Below are positions 26,996 through 38,113 of a stretch of 64,000 bases of DNA, in pieces (the stretch's first letter is position 1; every line of letters starts with the position of its first letter). Both the position numbers and the translations under genes were made by a program. This DNA is from Muraenolepis orangiensis (Eukaryota > Chordata > Actinopteri > Gadiformes > Muraenolepididae). Under the pieces are notes generated by a model. It had not been told where the DNA came from, did no database searches, and saw only the letters and a program-made list of their open reading frames with translations. The stretch spans positions 19,123,866 through 19,187,865 of the forward strand of contig CM051018.1 of assembly GCA_027704905.1 (NCBI GenBank), read 5' to 3'.

Positions 26996-27375
26996 ATAAG
27001 ACCTAACCCTAACCCTATTACTAACCATTATGCCAAGTATAACCCTATTTCTACTAAGCCTGATGATGCACATGGGGGCTTTGAGCATGTCAATTCCATG
27101 TTGATATAAGCTACTTTTGGGTTGGTTCACGGTGTGGTATGACCACTGCTCTTCACCTCCTCTTCAGTTTTATAGCACCAAGTTATGTGGATAGCATGTG
27201 CTCATGGTCCCCCCAGCCTGACCTCTGACCTTGTTTAGATCAACAAGGCACCCCTGCTCTTGACCTGTACTTTCTGGGTAACTGTGAAGGAGCAGCCATA
27301 AATTGCCTCCCATGTGGAGCACTAACCTGTCTAATCCCAAGTGGCCACCACAGCTATACAGGGAACACACAAGTG
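26996..27375. other. intergenic sequence without recognised features
   Basis: No gene seen. It contains a two-unit telomere-like ccctaa stretch near 27004. Confidence 0.45.
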
Positions 27376-27822
<447 letters not shown>

Positions 27823-27963
27823 AACAGCTAGAGAGGTCAGCATGCAATTTAGAGAAATGCCAACTGGAACCAGAAAAGAGGAAAAAACTGAGGCCAAGCG
27901 ATGCACTCTAAACCAAATGCCTAACATTTGGTCCATCCTGTTTTGTTTATCACCAAAAAACAC

Positions 27964-29233
27964 AAGAAGAAGAAGAAGAAGAAGAAGAAGAAGAAGAAGA
28001 NNNNNNNNNNNNNNNNNNNNNNNNNNNNNNNNNNNNNNNNNNNNNNNNNNNNNNNNNNNNNNNNNNNNNNNNNNNNNNNNNNNNNNNNNNNNNNNNNNNN
28101 NNNNNNNNNNNNNNNNNNNNNNNNNNNNNNNNNNNNNNNNNNNNNNNNNNNNNNNNNNNNNNNNNNNNNNNNNNNNNNNNNNNNNNNNNNNNNNNNNNNN
28201 NNNNNNNNNNNNNNNNNNNNNNNNNNNNNNNNNNNNNNNNNNNNNNNNNNNNNNNNNNNNNNNNNNNNNNNNNNNNNNNNNNNNNNNNNNNNNNNNNNNN
28301 NNNNNNNNNNNNNNNNNNNNNNNNNNNNNNNNNNNNNNNNNNNNNNNNNNNNNNNNNNNNNNNNNNNNNNNNNNNNNNNNNNNNNNNNNNNNNNNNNNNN
28401 NNNNNNNNNNNNNNNNNNNNNNNNNNNNNNNNNNNNNNNNNNNNNNNNNNNNNNNNNNNNNNNNNNNNNNNNNNNNNNNNNNNNNNNNNNNNNNNNNNNN
28501 NNNNNNNNNNNNNNNNNNNNNNNNNNNNNNNNNNNNNNNNNNNNNNNNNNNNNNNNNNNNNNNNNNNNNNNNNNNNNNNNNNNNNNNNNNNNNNNNNNNN
28601 NNNNNNNNNNNNNNNNNNNNNNNNNNNNNNNNNNNNNNNNNNNNNNNNNNNNNNNNNNNNNNNNNNNNNNNNNNNNNNNNNNNNNNNNNNNNNNNNNNNN
28701 NNNNNNNNNNNNNNNNNNNNNNNNNNNNNNNNNNNNNNNNNNNNNNNNNNNNNNNNNNNNNNNNNNNNNNNNNNNNNNNNNNNNNNNNNNNNNNNNNNNN
28801 NNNNNNNNNNNNNNNNNNNNNNNNNNNNNNNNNNNNNNNNNNNNNNNNNNNNNNNNNNNNNNNNNNNNNNNNNNNNNNNNNNNNNNNNNNNNNNNNNNNN
28901 NNNNNNNNNNNNNNNNNNNNNNNNNNNNNNNNNNNNNNNNNNNNNNNNNNNNNNNNNNNNNNNNNNNNNNNNNNNNNNNNNNNNNNNNNNNNNNNNNNNN
29001 AAGAAGAAGAAGAAGAAGAAGAAGAAGAAGAAGAAGAAGAAGAAGAAGAAGAAGAAGAAGAAGAAGAAGAAGAAGAAGAGAAGAAGAAGAAGAAGAAGAA
29101 GAAGAAGAAGAAGAAGAAGAAGAAGAAGAAGAAGAAGAAGAAGAAGAAGAAGAAGAAGAAGAAGAAGAAGAAGAAGAGAAGAAGAAGAAGAAGAAGAAGA
29201 AGAAGAAGAAGAAGAAGAAGAAGAAGAAGAGAG
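27964..29233 (+). repeat. (GAA)n tract containing an assembly gap
   Basis: GAA triplets run from about 27964 to 28000, then exactly 1000 N (28001-29000), then GAA to 29233 with two gag phase breaks (near 29078 and 29175). The true repeat length is unknown. The long open frames across it contain unknown residues and are not genes. Confidence 0.97.
28001..29000. other. assembly gap, 1000 N
   Basis: A run of exactly 1000 N with the same triplet on both sides, probably a fixed-size placeholder where the repeat could not be assembled. Confidence 0.99.
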
Positions 29234-29724
29234 AGCTTTTGATGCAATCACACCAGACAACTACAAGGGAACTTCAACTGGCATAAAGCCCTACATGCCA
29301 TCACACCGTTTCTTCTATTACGTGACCTGCAGTCACGTAACCTGCAGAGCTTGACCGATGAGTCTCTTGGACACCTAACACTGTGGTTGATGTGGTTGAA
29401 TAAAGTAGATTAAAAAAATGAAATAATAATAAAAAAGAATAAAAAAGAATACAGGGCATGTTGCCCGGAGGTAATTGGGAGTGCATTATGGGGGGGAAAT
29501 ACAGGCACCATCATGCCTCTTCCAGTTACAGAAATGGGTCAGATGTTGAATGAGGCTGGTCGTGGGAAATTACCCTCCAGTACTTTGTTGCATTTGGGGT
29601 AATTTGTTACCTAGAAACATATTCAAAAGGCAGTCGTGTGTCCAAGCGATAACGCATCAGATTGTACTGACAAAGGGATAGTCCCAAAGGTAATGTGGAT
29701 CTTTGTAGATTTTGATGTAGATGT

Positions 29725-29975
29725 AGCGGCAGTATAGCTCAGGAGGTAGAGCGGTCGCCTCACAACCGAAAGGACGCTGGTTCGATCCCCCGGCTCCTCC
29801 TAGCAAAAAAAAAAACTGTCGAGGTGTCCTTGAGCAAGACACCCTAACCCTAAAAAACTGCTCCCAACGTGCTGACTGTCTCCTTGCATGGCTGACTCCG
29901 CCGTCGGTGTATGAATGGGTAATGTGAGGACATGACTTGTAAAGCGCTTTGGATAAAAGCGCTATATAAAAAGCC
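29725..29975 (+). mobile_element. tRNA-derived SINE, near complete
   Basis: The tRNA-like head has an A box (tagctcaggaggtagagc, 29735) and a B box (ggttcgatccc, 29779). A central part with gtccttgagcaagacaccct follows, then the tail aaagcgctttggataaaagc and gctatataaa. The middle and tail resemble fish SINE families with a V-SINE/HAmo-type core. It is not a functional tRNA gene: the acceptor arms do not pair convincingly and body and tail sequence follows. Confidence 0.8.
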
Positions 29976-30188
29976 AGCATTATCATTATCATAGTTATGC
30001 CAAAGGCTAGCCACTTTTTCCATACTATAGATCACACAAGTTGGCTTTGACTGGCCATTGATGGTAAATGCTTATAAACGGCGTCAAAGCAATATATAGT
30101 CTAAAAATAATAATAGTCTGAAAATATTTTTTTGCATAGTTTGCGTTGAGATTAATGAAAATACTGCTGCAGAACGCTTGCAGTTCAA

Positions 30189-30720
30189 TTGGCAGGAGTC
30201 TTTGCAGACATCTTCAACCTCTCCCTTTCCCAGGCTGTTGTTCCCGCTGTCTTCAAGATGTCCACCATCGTGCCTGTCCCTAAACAACCCAAGGTAACAT
30301 GCCTGAATGACTATAGACCTGTAGCCCTCATCTCGATTGTCAGCAAATGCTTCGAGAGGTTGGTCAAGGACTTTATTTGCTCCGTGTCACCTGCCACGCT
30401 GGACCCATGGCAATTTGCATATCGTCAAAACAGATCCACGGATGACACAATTTCCATGGCCCTCCACACTGCCCTTTCCCACCTGGAGGGAAAGAACTGT
30501 AATGTGCGAATGCTGTTTGTGGACTACAGCTCAGCGTTCAACACGATAGTTCCTGCCAAGCTCGACACCAAGCTTAGAGGTCTAGGCGTGCCCCCATCCA
30601 CGTGCAGCTGGATACTGGACCTCCTGTCGGACCGCCGCCAGGTGGTGAGGATGGGCAGCACCACCTCAGAGCCACTGACCCTCAACACGGGAGCCCCCCA
30701 GGGATGCGTGCTGAGCCCTC
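30189..30720 (+). pseudogene. LINE reverse transcriptase, N-terminal half (broken)
   Basis: The frame holds the RT fingers and palm start: LNDYRPVALISIVSKCFERL, QFAYRQNRSTDD, motif A LFVDYSSAF (about residues 109-117) with a catalytic aspartate, and motif B GAPQGCVLSP (168-177). Motif C (F/YADD) with the other two catalytic aspartates is missing, because sequence after motif B has been deleted and the frame shifts near 30720. The first Met is internal to the original ORF, since the element is 5'-truncated. It cannot encode an active enzyme. Confidence 0.85.
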
Positions 30721-31137
30721 TCCCTCTACACCCACGACTGCATGGCTACGCACAGCTCCCTCAGGCGTCTGAGGAAATTCAGCATGGGCCCCCGCATCCT
30801 GAGAACATTCTATACCGGCACCATCGAGAGTGTTCTTACAGGGTGTATCACCGCCTGGTACGGGAACTGCACCGCACTCGAGCGCAGAGCGCTTCAAAGG
30901 GTGGTGCGGACGGCCCAGTATATCGTTGGAGGTGAGCTTCCCTCCCTCCTGGATATTTACAACCAGCGGTGCGTGGCCAAGGCCAAACGCATCATAAAAG
31001 ACAATGCCCACCCCAGCCACGATCTGTATTCACTTTTACCATCAGGCAGGCGATACCGCAGTATCAAGTGCCGTACAAATAGACTCAGAGATAGCTTCCA
31101 CAGTCAGGCCATCAGGCTGCTGAACAAAGGCGTATAG
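30721..31137 (+). pseudogene. LINE reverse transcriptase, C-terminal piece (broken)
   Basis: In the second frame LYTHDCMATHSSL jumps directly to RRLRKFSMGPRILRTFY, then ITAWYGNCTALERRALQRVV and LYSLLPSGRRYRS, ending RLLNKGV and a stop. This is the conserved tail of fish L2/CR1-like ORF2. The jump removes motif C and the thumb, probably several hundred bases compared with intact relatives. Confidence 0.85.
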
Positions 31138-31941
31138 CATATAACAATGTATATTTGATAACATTGATTTATATATACATATTGCTCTTTTTCTGTGCCG
31201 ATATATTGCATTTTCTAAATTGCATTTTTATTTTATATATTTAACTTTATACCGTTTTTTTTTACTTCTTCTTTTATTCTATTCTGTTTTTATTCTATTT
31301 GATCTTATTTGTATAACTGCTGTCTGTCGTTGGGTATTGCACATAAGATTTTCACTCACTGCTTTATACTTGTGTGTGCTTTATAACTGTGAAGTGACAA
31401 TAAACTTGACTTGACTTGACTTGGCATGTACACAATTTAGGAAACCAAGTGCATTAACATGCAATTGCATGTTATCCGTTTAAATCATCACACTTTGAGT
31501 TTTAATTGAATGTACCATGTTCAGCAGTCGTTTCAGCTTTCGCGTGTTTGCCTCGCTGAAGAACTGAGCGCGTTAGTACGTTAATTGTGTGTCAAGCGTC
31601 AATGATTGGAAGTCAAACACTGACAGCAATGACGTCAATCAGTTAAAACTGCTTCGTGGGGAGGTGGAAAAAAAGAAGAAGCTCCAAATGTTCCATGTGG
31701 AAAGCCTTACGATGGCAACGAGAGCTCGCCTTCTCATTAAGACACAGAGCCACCCCGCTGCCCTGTGAAGCCCAGAGAACAGAAAGGTGCTGGACAAAAC
31801 CATCGCGCTGCGCAAACCGTCCCCATGGCGCTTGATTCATTCACACCTCTGCGGATGTTAGTCGCCACCTCCTCTCCCCCGGTGTGCTTTTTCACGTTGA
31901 GCTGCGGAGGTCTGCTGGGGGCTCAGTAGTAGCAGCAGCAG

Positions 31942-33688
31942 CAGGGACGTGCACAGACATTTTCGGTCATTTTCTTCAAGTGAGAAAAAGGGCACTTCCC
32001 ATAATCATTTCTAAAAAAATTTTTTTTTAAATAAAAGTTAAGCCAAGCAATAGAATACATCATTACAGGGGCGGAGCCAGGTCATTTTCAGGGGGGTGGC
32101 ACAGGGGTGACAACAGTTAACTTAGGGGGGCCAGCTAAAACATTATTATTTTTTTTTTCATATTTTACCTGGCTCAGGTCTTTGTGAAATTGTGTCGCTG
32201 GCGACATGCGGCCATTCTTCTAAGAGATTAACGTTACGTGATACAGATTCTCTAGCTCAGTAGCTGAAGCACACATTGATTGACATCACTAAGAGCCAAT
32301 GAAATTGCGGAGGCACACACGGGATGGCCAATCCGATTGCTTCTCGATATTTTCACAACGTCATACTGATTGACAGCACTCAACACCCAATGGGCGTTTG
32401 GGGGGGCACACAGGGTGGCCAATCAGATCACAGGGGGGGCGGGTGCCACCCTGTGCCACCCCTTTAGCTCTGCCCCTGCATCATTAATGAATACATTAAT
32501 GATCCAATACATTATTAATATTATTATTATTATTATTACACTTACCGCACACATAACATAAAATAACTGCTGTTGACAAGGAGTTAGTTTCAGTGTAACT
32601 ACAACTCCCTCCTTTCACATATGAGGGTGGGTCGCTGTATCATGTAATGATTAACATCTATCAGCATACAACAAACTAGTCAAATGAATAGTTATTAAAT
32701 GAGCAGCCAACAATCAAAATGATGAAGTTACTGTTTAAGGCAGGACATTACAGACAAAAAGACAAAAATATTGTTTTTTCATGTACTTGTAAATTGTGTT
32801 ATTTTGGTCTATTTTGCTTCCATGTTTTCTTTCACTCTAATGGAAAGAAAACTTCCAAAAAACTAAATGGTGTTCGTTTTACTGCCCTGTCTGAATTCAT
32901 CAATAGATTTAAAGGTAATCTGCATATTTAAACATAACATTTCAGGGGAAAATACTGACTTGACGTAAGTAACTATGTGGGGAAGTTGTGAGGTGATATG
33001 TTTTGTCTTTTCACCTGCAATGCCTTGGTAAATGCATGCAAATTAGCGCATTTTAGTTAACGCCTAATTTGCATATCAATGTGGCTATTGTGATGACGTT
33101 ATTAGATACACATTTGACTGTATTCACCTGTAGTCTCCCCTTAAGTACAGTACATTAGCCTGTATGCCCATGATAAATTGCCTTAGCTAAACTTTGAGCT
33201 AACTTACCCATTAGCTAGTTAACTATATTTGTTTTAGTCTTTTGGCTAATTAGCTGTAAACTCGAGGCACTGGCAGCTTTGTCAATTGTTCATCACCACT
33301 CACCTTCAAACAAGCCAAGAAAAGCCAGCATAATATGGGACTGTAAGGTGGGAGGTGCTGCTACCTGTCTGAAGGGACTGCCAAGGACTGTCCGCACTGC
33401 TGTGACGTGGAGGGAGGGAGGGAGGGTAGAGAGAGCCTCGGAACATGTCTAATCTTCCGACCTGATATTTGGATCTTTTATTCAATCAATATATTTTTTG
33501 GAAAGGGAAACTGTGCGCAAACAGGATTATATATATATAAATTTATTTAAAAAAAATTATATATAAAAAATAATAATAATAATAAATAATAAAATAAAAA
33601 AGCATCCCATAAAAAGGGCACTTTCTCTGGAGGAAGAAAAAGGGCAGGGGCTCAAGCCCACTTTGTTGTCTATGTGTGCACGTGCCTG
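31942..33688 (+). mobile_element. hAT-type element, non-autonomous, 8-bp TSD agcagcag
   Basis: The left end cagggacgtgcac and the right end gtgcacgtgcctg (reverse complement caggcacgtgcac) form terminal inverted repeats. The 8 bases on each side are identical (agcagcag, 31934-31941 and 33689-33696), as expected for the hAT superfamily. No transposase is visible inside. A second hAT element is nested at 32066-32478. The duplication sits in a short gca repeat, which slightly weakens it. Confidence 0.8.
32066..32478 (+). mobile_element. nested hAT MITE, 8-bp TSD catcatta
   Basis: Starts caggggcggagccag and ends agctctgcccctg, with matching terminal inverted repeats that extend into ggtggcac motifs. 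Both flanks carry catcatta (32058-32065 and 32479-32486), an exact 8-bp target duplication. The 413 bp contain no transposase. It interrupts the larger hAT element and so inserted later. Confidence 0.92.
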
Positions 33689-34394
33689 AGCAGCAGCCAG
33701 TACAGAAGACTGGTGGTTAGCCCGGGCTGCAGAACAACACGTTGGCTCCCGTTTGAGTAATGAAGTGGTGTGTGTGTACCCAGTGTTCTAATTAAAACCC
33801 AGGAGCAGACTGGGGCAAAAAAGCGGCACCGGGAATATGTACCTGACCGGCCCTCTCTCCAGGGGGCGGGGATGGGGAGGCACTAGCCGCCTGAAAAACA
33901 TTCACATTATTTGACCAAAAAAAGTATGCATTTTAATGTCATATTGGACCATATTTCCAATAAAAACACTAATGATATTATTTGTTTTTGTGTTGATAGA
34001 ACACCTATTAGCCTACAACAAAATTATTATAGTGTATTATGTAACATACAAGCCCAGTGGCTATATGCATCTGTGATTTTAACAGATGTTAACAGATAAT
34101 TGATGCAATACAATTTGTCTATCCAGGCTAGACACTTATACTGCCTGTAACCAAGATCAACCACTAACAGACAAAGAGACCGGCCTTGGTTTATGTTACT
34201 ATAGTAACCAGCCCGAGAAAGAAACTCAGAGACACTACAATACTAGGTACAGAACAACCCTACAACACTGAGTACTACATTAAACAATAGGTTATAATGT
34301 TAACACGACTCAAGGTACTACAGTAAAAACTACACAACACAAGGTACTACGTTCTACACTCCTAGGTACTACACTATTAGATAATAACTTATAA

Positions 34395-34459
34395 ATAATT
34401 ACATTCTTCTCACATATATATATATATATAATATATACATATATATATATATATATATA

Positions 34460-34496
<37 letters not shown>

Positions 34497-34515
34497 TTAT
34501 ATACATATATATTGC
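34395..34515. repeat. long AT palindromic array
   Basis: Repeats of catatatatata and ataatatatac units in both orientations, for example aatatatacatatatat and atatatatgtatatatatt, giving strong cruciform potential. Confidence 0.9.
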
Positions 34516-34615
34516 ATTCACTTTAAACATAGTCATTAACACAATTCCAGGACAATTCTGACAAGCTATAGTAAACATTAGAAGCCATGGAGTATCAGTT
34601 TAATCCAGTCCGTTT

Positions 34616-34695
34616 GAGGATTTTGTAAACACAGAATAGGATCAAACCCAGAGTCTTTTGGCTGAGAGTGGAACTCCATAACAACTAGACTACAC
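34616..34695 (-). mobile_element. tRNA-derived SINE head, antisense
   Basis: On the minus strand tagtctagttgttatggag is followed by the B-box-like gggtttgatcc (34639-34649 on +). It resembles the head of the SINE at 56041. No tail was recognised. Confidence 0.55.
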
Positions 34696-34732
34696 ATTCA
34701 TCTCAACGTTGAGATGATAGTGTAACCGTCAC

Positions 34733-34912
34733 CTGTCAGAGACCTGCTCCAGGTCCATCTTCTGGTGGCTGTGGAGGAGCAGCTGGCTGACCGAGTCACG
34801 CAGCACACACATGAAGAAGGTGATGAAGGCGCTGCGCTGCACCGCCCACGCCCTGATACTGGAGTCCAGCAGCAGCTTGGCAGCTGCCATGGTACGGGTC
34901 ACAGGTCAACCA
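34733..34912 (-). pseudogene. EMC3-like first coding exon, orphan fragment
   Basis: On the minus strand an ATG at 34890 opens MAAAKLLLDSSIRAWAV, continuing with ITFF and ending LEQVSD plus two bases of a split codon at 34733, directly before GT (gtgacg). It matches the start of ER membrane protein complex subunit 3 (MAxxxLLLDSxIRxW, ITFF, EQVSD then a Ser codon starting AG), including the exon-end phase. Upstream, tgttttgtctctag gives an acceptor at 34913-34914, so an exon with both splice sites and a short 5' UTR is delimited. EMC3 is a core subunit of the ER insertase complex. Several hydrophobic positions are altered (for example QRSA in the first membrane segment) and no second EMC3 exon is seen further along the minus strand. 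It lies between copies of a transposon sequence, so a captured or duplicated, probably dead, exon is the best reading. A diverged functional paralogue with distant exons is not excluded. Confidence 0.6.
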
Positions 34913-36615
34913 CTAGAGACAAAACACACAAGGCCAGGCTGAGCAGGAGGAGCAGACCACGATGAGAGATGAGGTGTGTCTGTTTACACTACAAAAAACA
35001 CTACAAGTTCACCTTGACTTATGAGTCAAGAAAATATGTACTTTATATTCCCAGGCAGGAAATGGGCCACAACAGAAACTACAGGACAGCAATTAAACTA
35101 AGTACAGTAAGTAAAAAAAGTGATAAAAAAGAACACTACAATTAACAGTGAATTGTCGACTCTGACAATGAAAAGGGTTAATTGGCTCTGGTCGGTGAAG
35201 GAGAGGTACAACGTGCTTCATGTTTAATATAACATGAAATATAAATACAGGCACCACTAGAAAAACCCATTGGTACATGGAGAACTTTGTAAAGAGCTGG
35301 GATGAAAGCAGGGGCGGACTGGGGCAAAAAAGCGGGCCGGGACTTTGTACCCGACCGCCCCTCTCTCCAGGGGGCGGGGATGGGCAGGATGGGGATGAGA
35401 TATTTCAGGTATGCATTTTAACATCATATTGGACCATATTTCCCATAAAACAACTGATCACAGTAGTTTTAAGTTGTTGAAACACCAATTAGCCAACAAA
35501 AGGATTATAGTGTCGATGTAACATACAGTGCATGTATGCAGCTGTGATTTTAACAGATCATTGATACTGCATGTACGTTGATGACTTACAACCATTCAGC
35601 CAACTATGTGTTCCATACTTTACCAGCATCATTTACAGTTTAATCTAGTCCCCCCCACCCAATTCCGACACCTATTCAAATATTGCTTTTAGTACTTGAA
35701 AATAGGATATTTCAAATATTTTGAAGTTGATGGATCACAGACATCAGAAAGTCATCGCATGCCAATGAATCTCATGCAATGAATATATTTCAGTTTTTTA
35801 TTTGGACTATGCTAGGGAGTGAATACTCTTACTACTTTACTACTATACGTACCATGCTGAACCAGATAGCTTTGAGATTAAATTCAGTTATTTAGATTAT
35901 GAGTTACGAAGCTTTTAGCATCATCCTTGCGCTTTGTAGCTTGTTTAGGTAGCTCCATTTTGCAACACAAACAACTTACCTAGCCTAGCTTACTTTCACA
36001 CAGCCAACGCGGCCCCATGCATCTCTCTACGCACGCAGAGTCTGATTGACGGGTGATAGCCAACAGCTGGAGGGAAAGGGTTGTGACAAACCCACGTCAA
36101 CCAAAGTTAATTGGCCAGCCGCTACTAGGGAAACTATCTAAACATAGGCTATCATATTAAAGGCCAACCCCACCTTGTGGGCCATTGGTGCACAACTGCT
36201 GCAGTTATTTATTTGGATTTTTATACCGATTACCGGCCCACTGACCCAGCGGCCCACCGGGAACACTCCCAGGACTCCCGAAGGCGAGTCCGCCCCCTGT
36301 TAAAAACCCGGTAATTCATCTACCTAATTGCTACCATGCCTCGCAGTGTCAATTTTTATTCCTTTATTTTTTTTGTGCTCCCAAATGCACTATGTGTGTA
36401 GAGGGAGAGAGGGGGGGAGGAGAGAGGATGGGGGGGGGGTGCGGAGACATACAGAGAGCCCAAGATAAGGGAATAGCCCACTTTACATACTCTCTCTCTC
36501 TCTCTCATTCTTTTTCTCTCTTTCTCTGTCATTGAGTGTGCACCCACAGACACAGGCAAATACTCATATATCTCACTCCATCTCTCTTTTGGATCTCTCT
36601 TTTGTATTTGTATCT

Positions 36616-36616
<1 letters not shown>

Positions 36617-36678
<62 letters not shown>
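36617..36678 (+). repeat. (CA)n microsatellite
   Basis: About 30 CA units, following a short CT-rich stretch. Confidence 0.97.
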
Positions 36679-36684
<6 letters not shown>

Positions 36685-36952
36685 ACTTTAGCCATTGCAA
36701 ATAGCACAATAATAAACATACCACAATCATAAACTTAAAAATTAAAACTACATTTAAGTTTTAACATGTAAAGCTCAGACCATTACTGCACTACACCCAA
36801 ACGGAAGGAAACACATGAACTCATAAAGCGTTTGGCTCAAACGCAGGAACATGTACTAACATTTTGCTTGTGTCTGTCCAAATCCATTCTGCCAGGGTGC
36901 TTTTCAATGTTGTCTTTTATTTTTTATACCAAACGTTTTCTCAGAAGAACTC

Positions 36953-37028
36953 CACCCCCCCCCCTCCACCCTCCCCTCCCTCCCTCCCTCCCTCCCTTAC
37001 CCCACCCCCCTCCTCCCCCCCCTCTCTT
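36953..37028 (+). repeat. C-rich polypyrimidine tract
   Basis: ccctccctccctccc units with C runs. Confidence 0.85.
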
Positions 37029-37248
37029 TCAAAATGGCAGCAGCGTCCCAGCCACCGTGCTGCTGTAAAAGGTATTTTCAATTCCACTAAGAAGCACGGC
37101 ATGAAAGAGCATTCAATGGAGAAAGAAAACCTTACAAGTAATAAAACTGCTCTTCCTAAGGGCTTGTGTGGGAACATTCTAGCGTGCTTTAGAGCTTGTG
37201 ACACATCAGCAGGGAAACACCATGGAACCACCCCAGTGGCGGTACCGG

Positions 37249-37340
37249 AACCCAAGCCTTGTTCACATTAAGAGAGAACCCAAGCCTTGTTCACATTAAG
37301 AGAGAACCCAAGCCTTGTTCACATTAAGAGAGAACCCAAT
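37249..37340 (+). repeat. 28-bp tandem repeat, three copies
   Basis: aacccaagccttgttcacat plus taagagag occurs at 37249, 37277 and 37305, identical or nearly so, with a partial fourth copy. Confidence 0.95.
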
Positions 37341-37781
37341 CTTTGGTGAGATTACCAACAGCTCCGGTAATATAAAAACATAAACTGCCACTCCTTACAT
37401 CTTCATTTTTGGACGTTATTATCCCCCTGTTGTTGTTGTTGTTGTTGTTTAAAATGAGCCCATTCAGTCCCCTCCAATATATATACTGGAGACAACCACT
37501 CCAGGTACAAGACATGGAGCTATCATGGAGCGCCAAGCGTTTCTATTCACCATCTCCACCCTCCCTGGATCCCCACCACCCCCACCAGCACCGTTATCAT
37601 ATGCACTGCCCTGATAACTTTCACTTTATTCAATTCCCACTTTAGTACCCAAGGCAGCCATGCCCGGTGGCGACCGCTGATCCATATATTATTAAAGGCA
37701 ACCCTCGTCCTCTTTTCTCTTTTTTTTTTTTTTTGCACTACTTTAGAGAGAGATTTCCTCGGAGGATCGGCATTAGTCCCG

Positions 37782-37881
<100 letters not shown>

Positions 37882-37987
37882 TGCTTCTAATTGATTCCGC
37901 TAAACCCTCATGCACCCCGTCGCTTTGTGCGCCTGTTTATGTACGGCGTACTCCGCTCAGTGTTCACAATGTTAAGACTTGAAAGAG

Positions 37988-38113
<126 letters not shown>

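Larger units (their letters stand above)
30160..31423 (+). mobile_element. L2/CR1-type LINE, 5'-truncated and internally deleted
   Basis: A non-LTR retrotransposon remnant encoding part of a reverse transcriptase. It starts inside the coding region, loses the middle of the RT domain, shifts frame, and continues with the C-terminal part. It ends in AT-rich 3' UTR, aataaa (31399) and a (cttga)n tail at 31403-31422. Such short tandem tails are typical of the L2/CR1 group (Jockey superfamily); the exact family is not assigned. It lies 185 bp after a SINE. Confidence 0.85.
33800..36299 (+). mobile_element. hAT-like composite element with internal repeat of its left end
   Basis: The left end caggagcagactggggc (33800) and the right end gagtccgccccctg (36299) form terminal inverted repeats. 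Flanks ttaaaacc (33792-33799) and ttaaaaac (36300-36307) match at 7 of 8 bases. A second copy of the left end, caggggcggactggggc, occurs at 35311, and the following 270 bp repeat 33801-34130 in the same orientation. The interval holds an antisense SINE head, an AT palindrome and the EMC3-like exon. It may be a tandem dimer or an element with internal duplication. Confidence 0.6.

Noticed and set aside
26999..27020. Interstitial telomere repeat (ccctaa)
   Set aside because: Only about two exact units; too short to distinguish from chance or SINE-like sequence.
29725..29800. Functional tRNA gene
   Set aside because: A and B boxes are present but the acceptor stem does not close and SINE body and tail follow; it is a SINE.
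34765..34965. 66-residue plus-strand protein
   Set aside because: It is the reverse-strand shadow of the EMC3-like exon.
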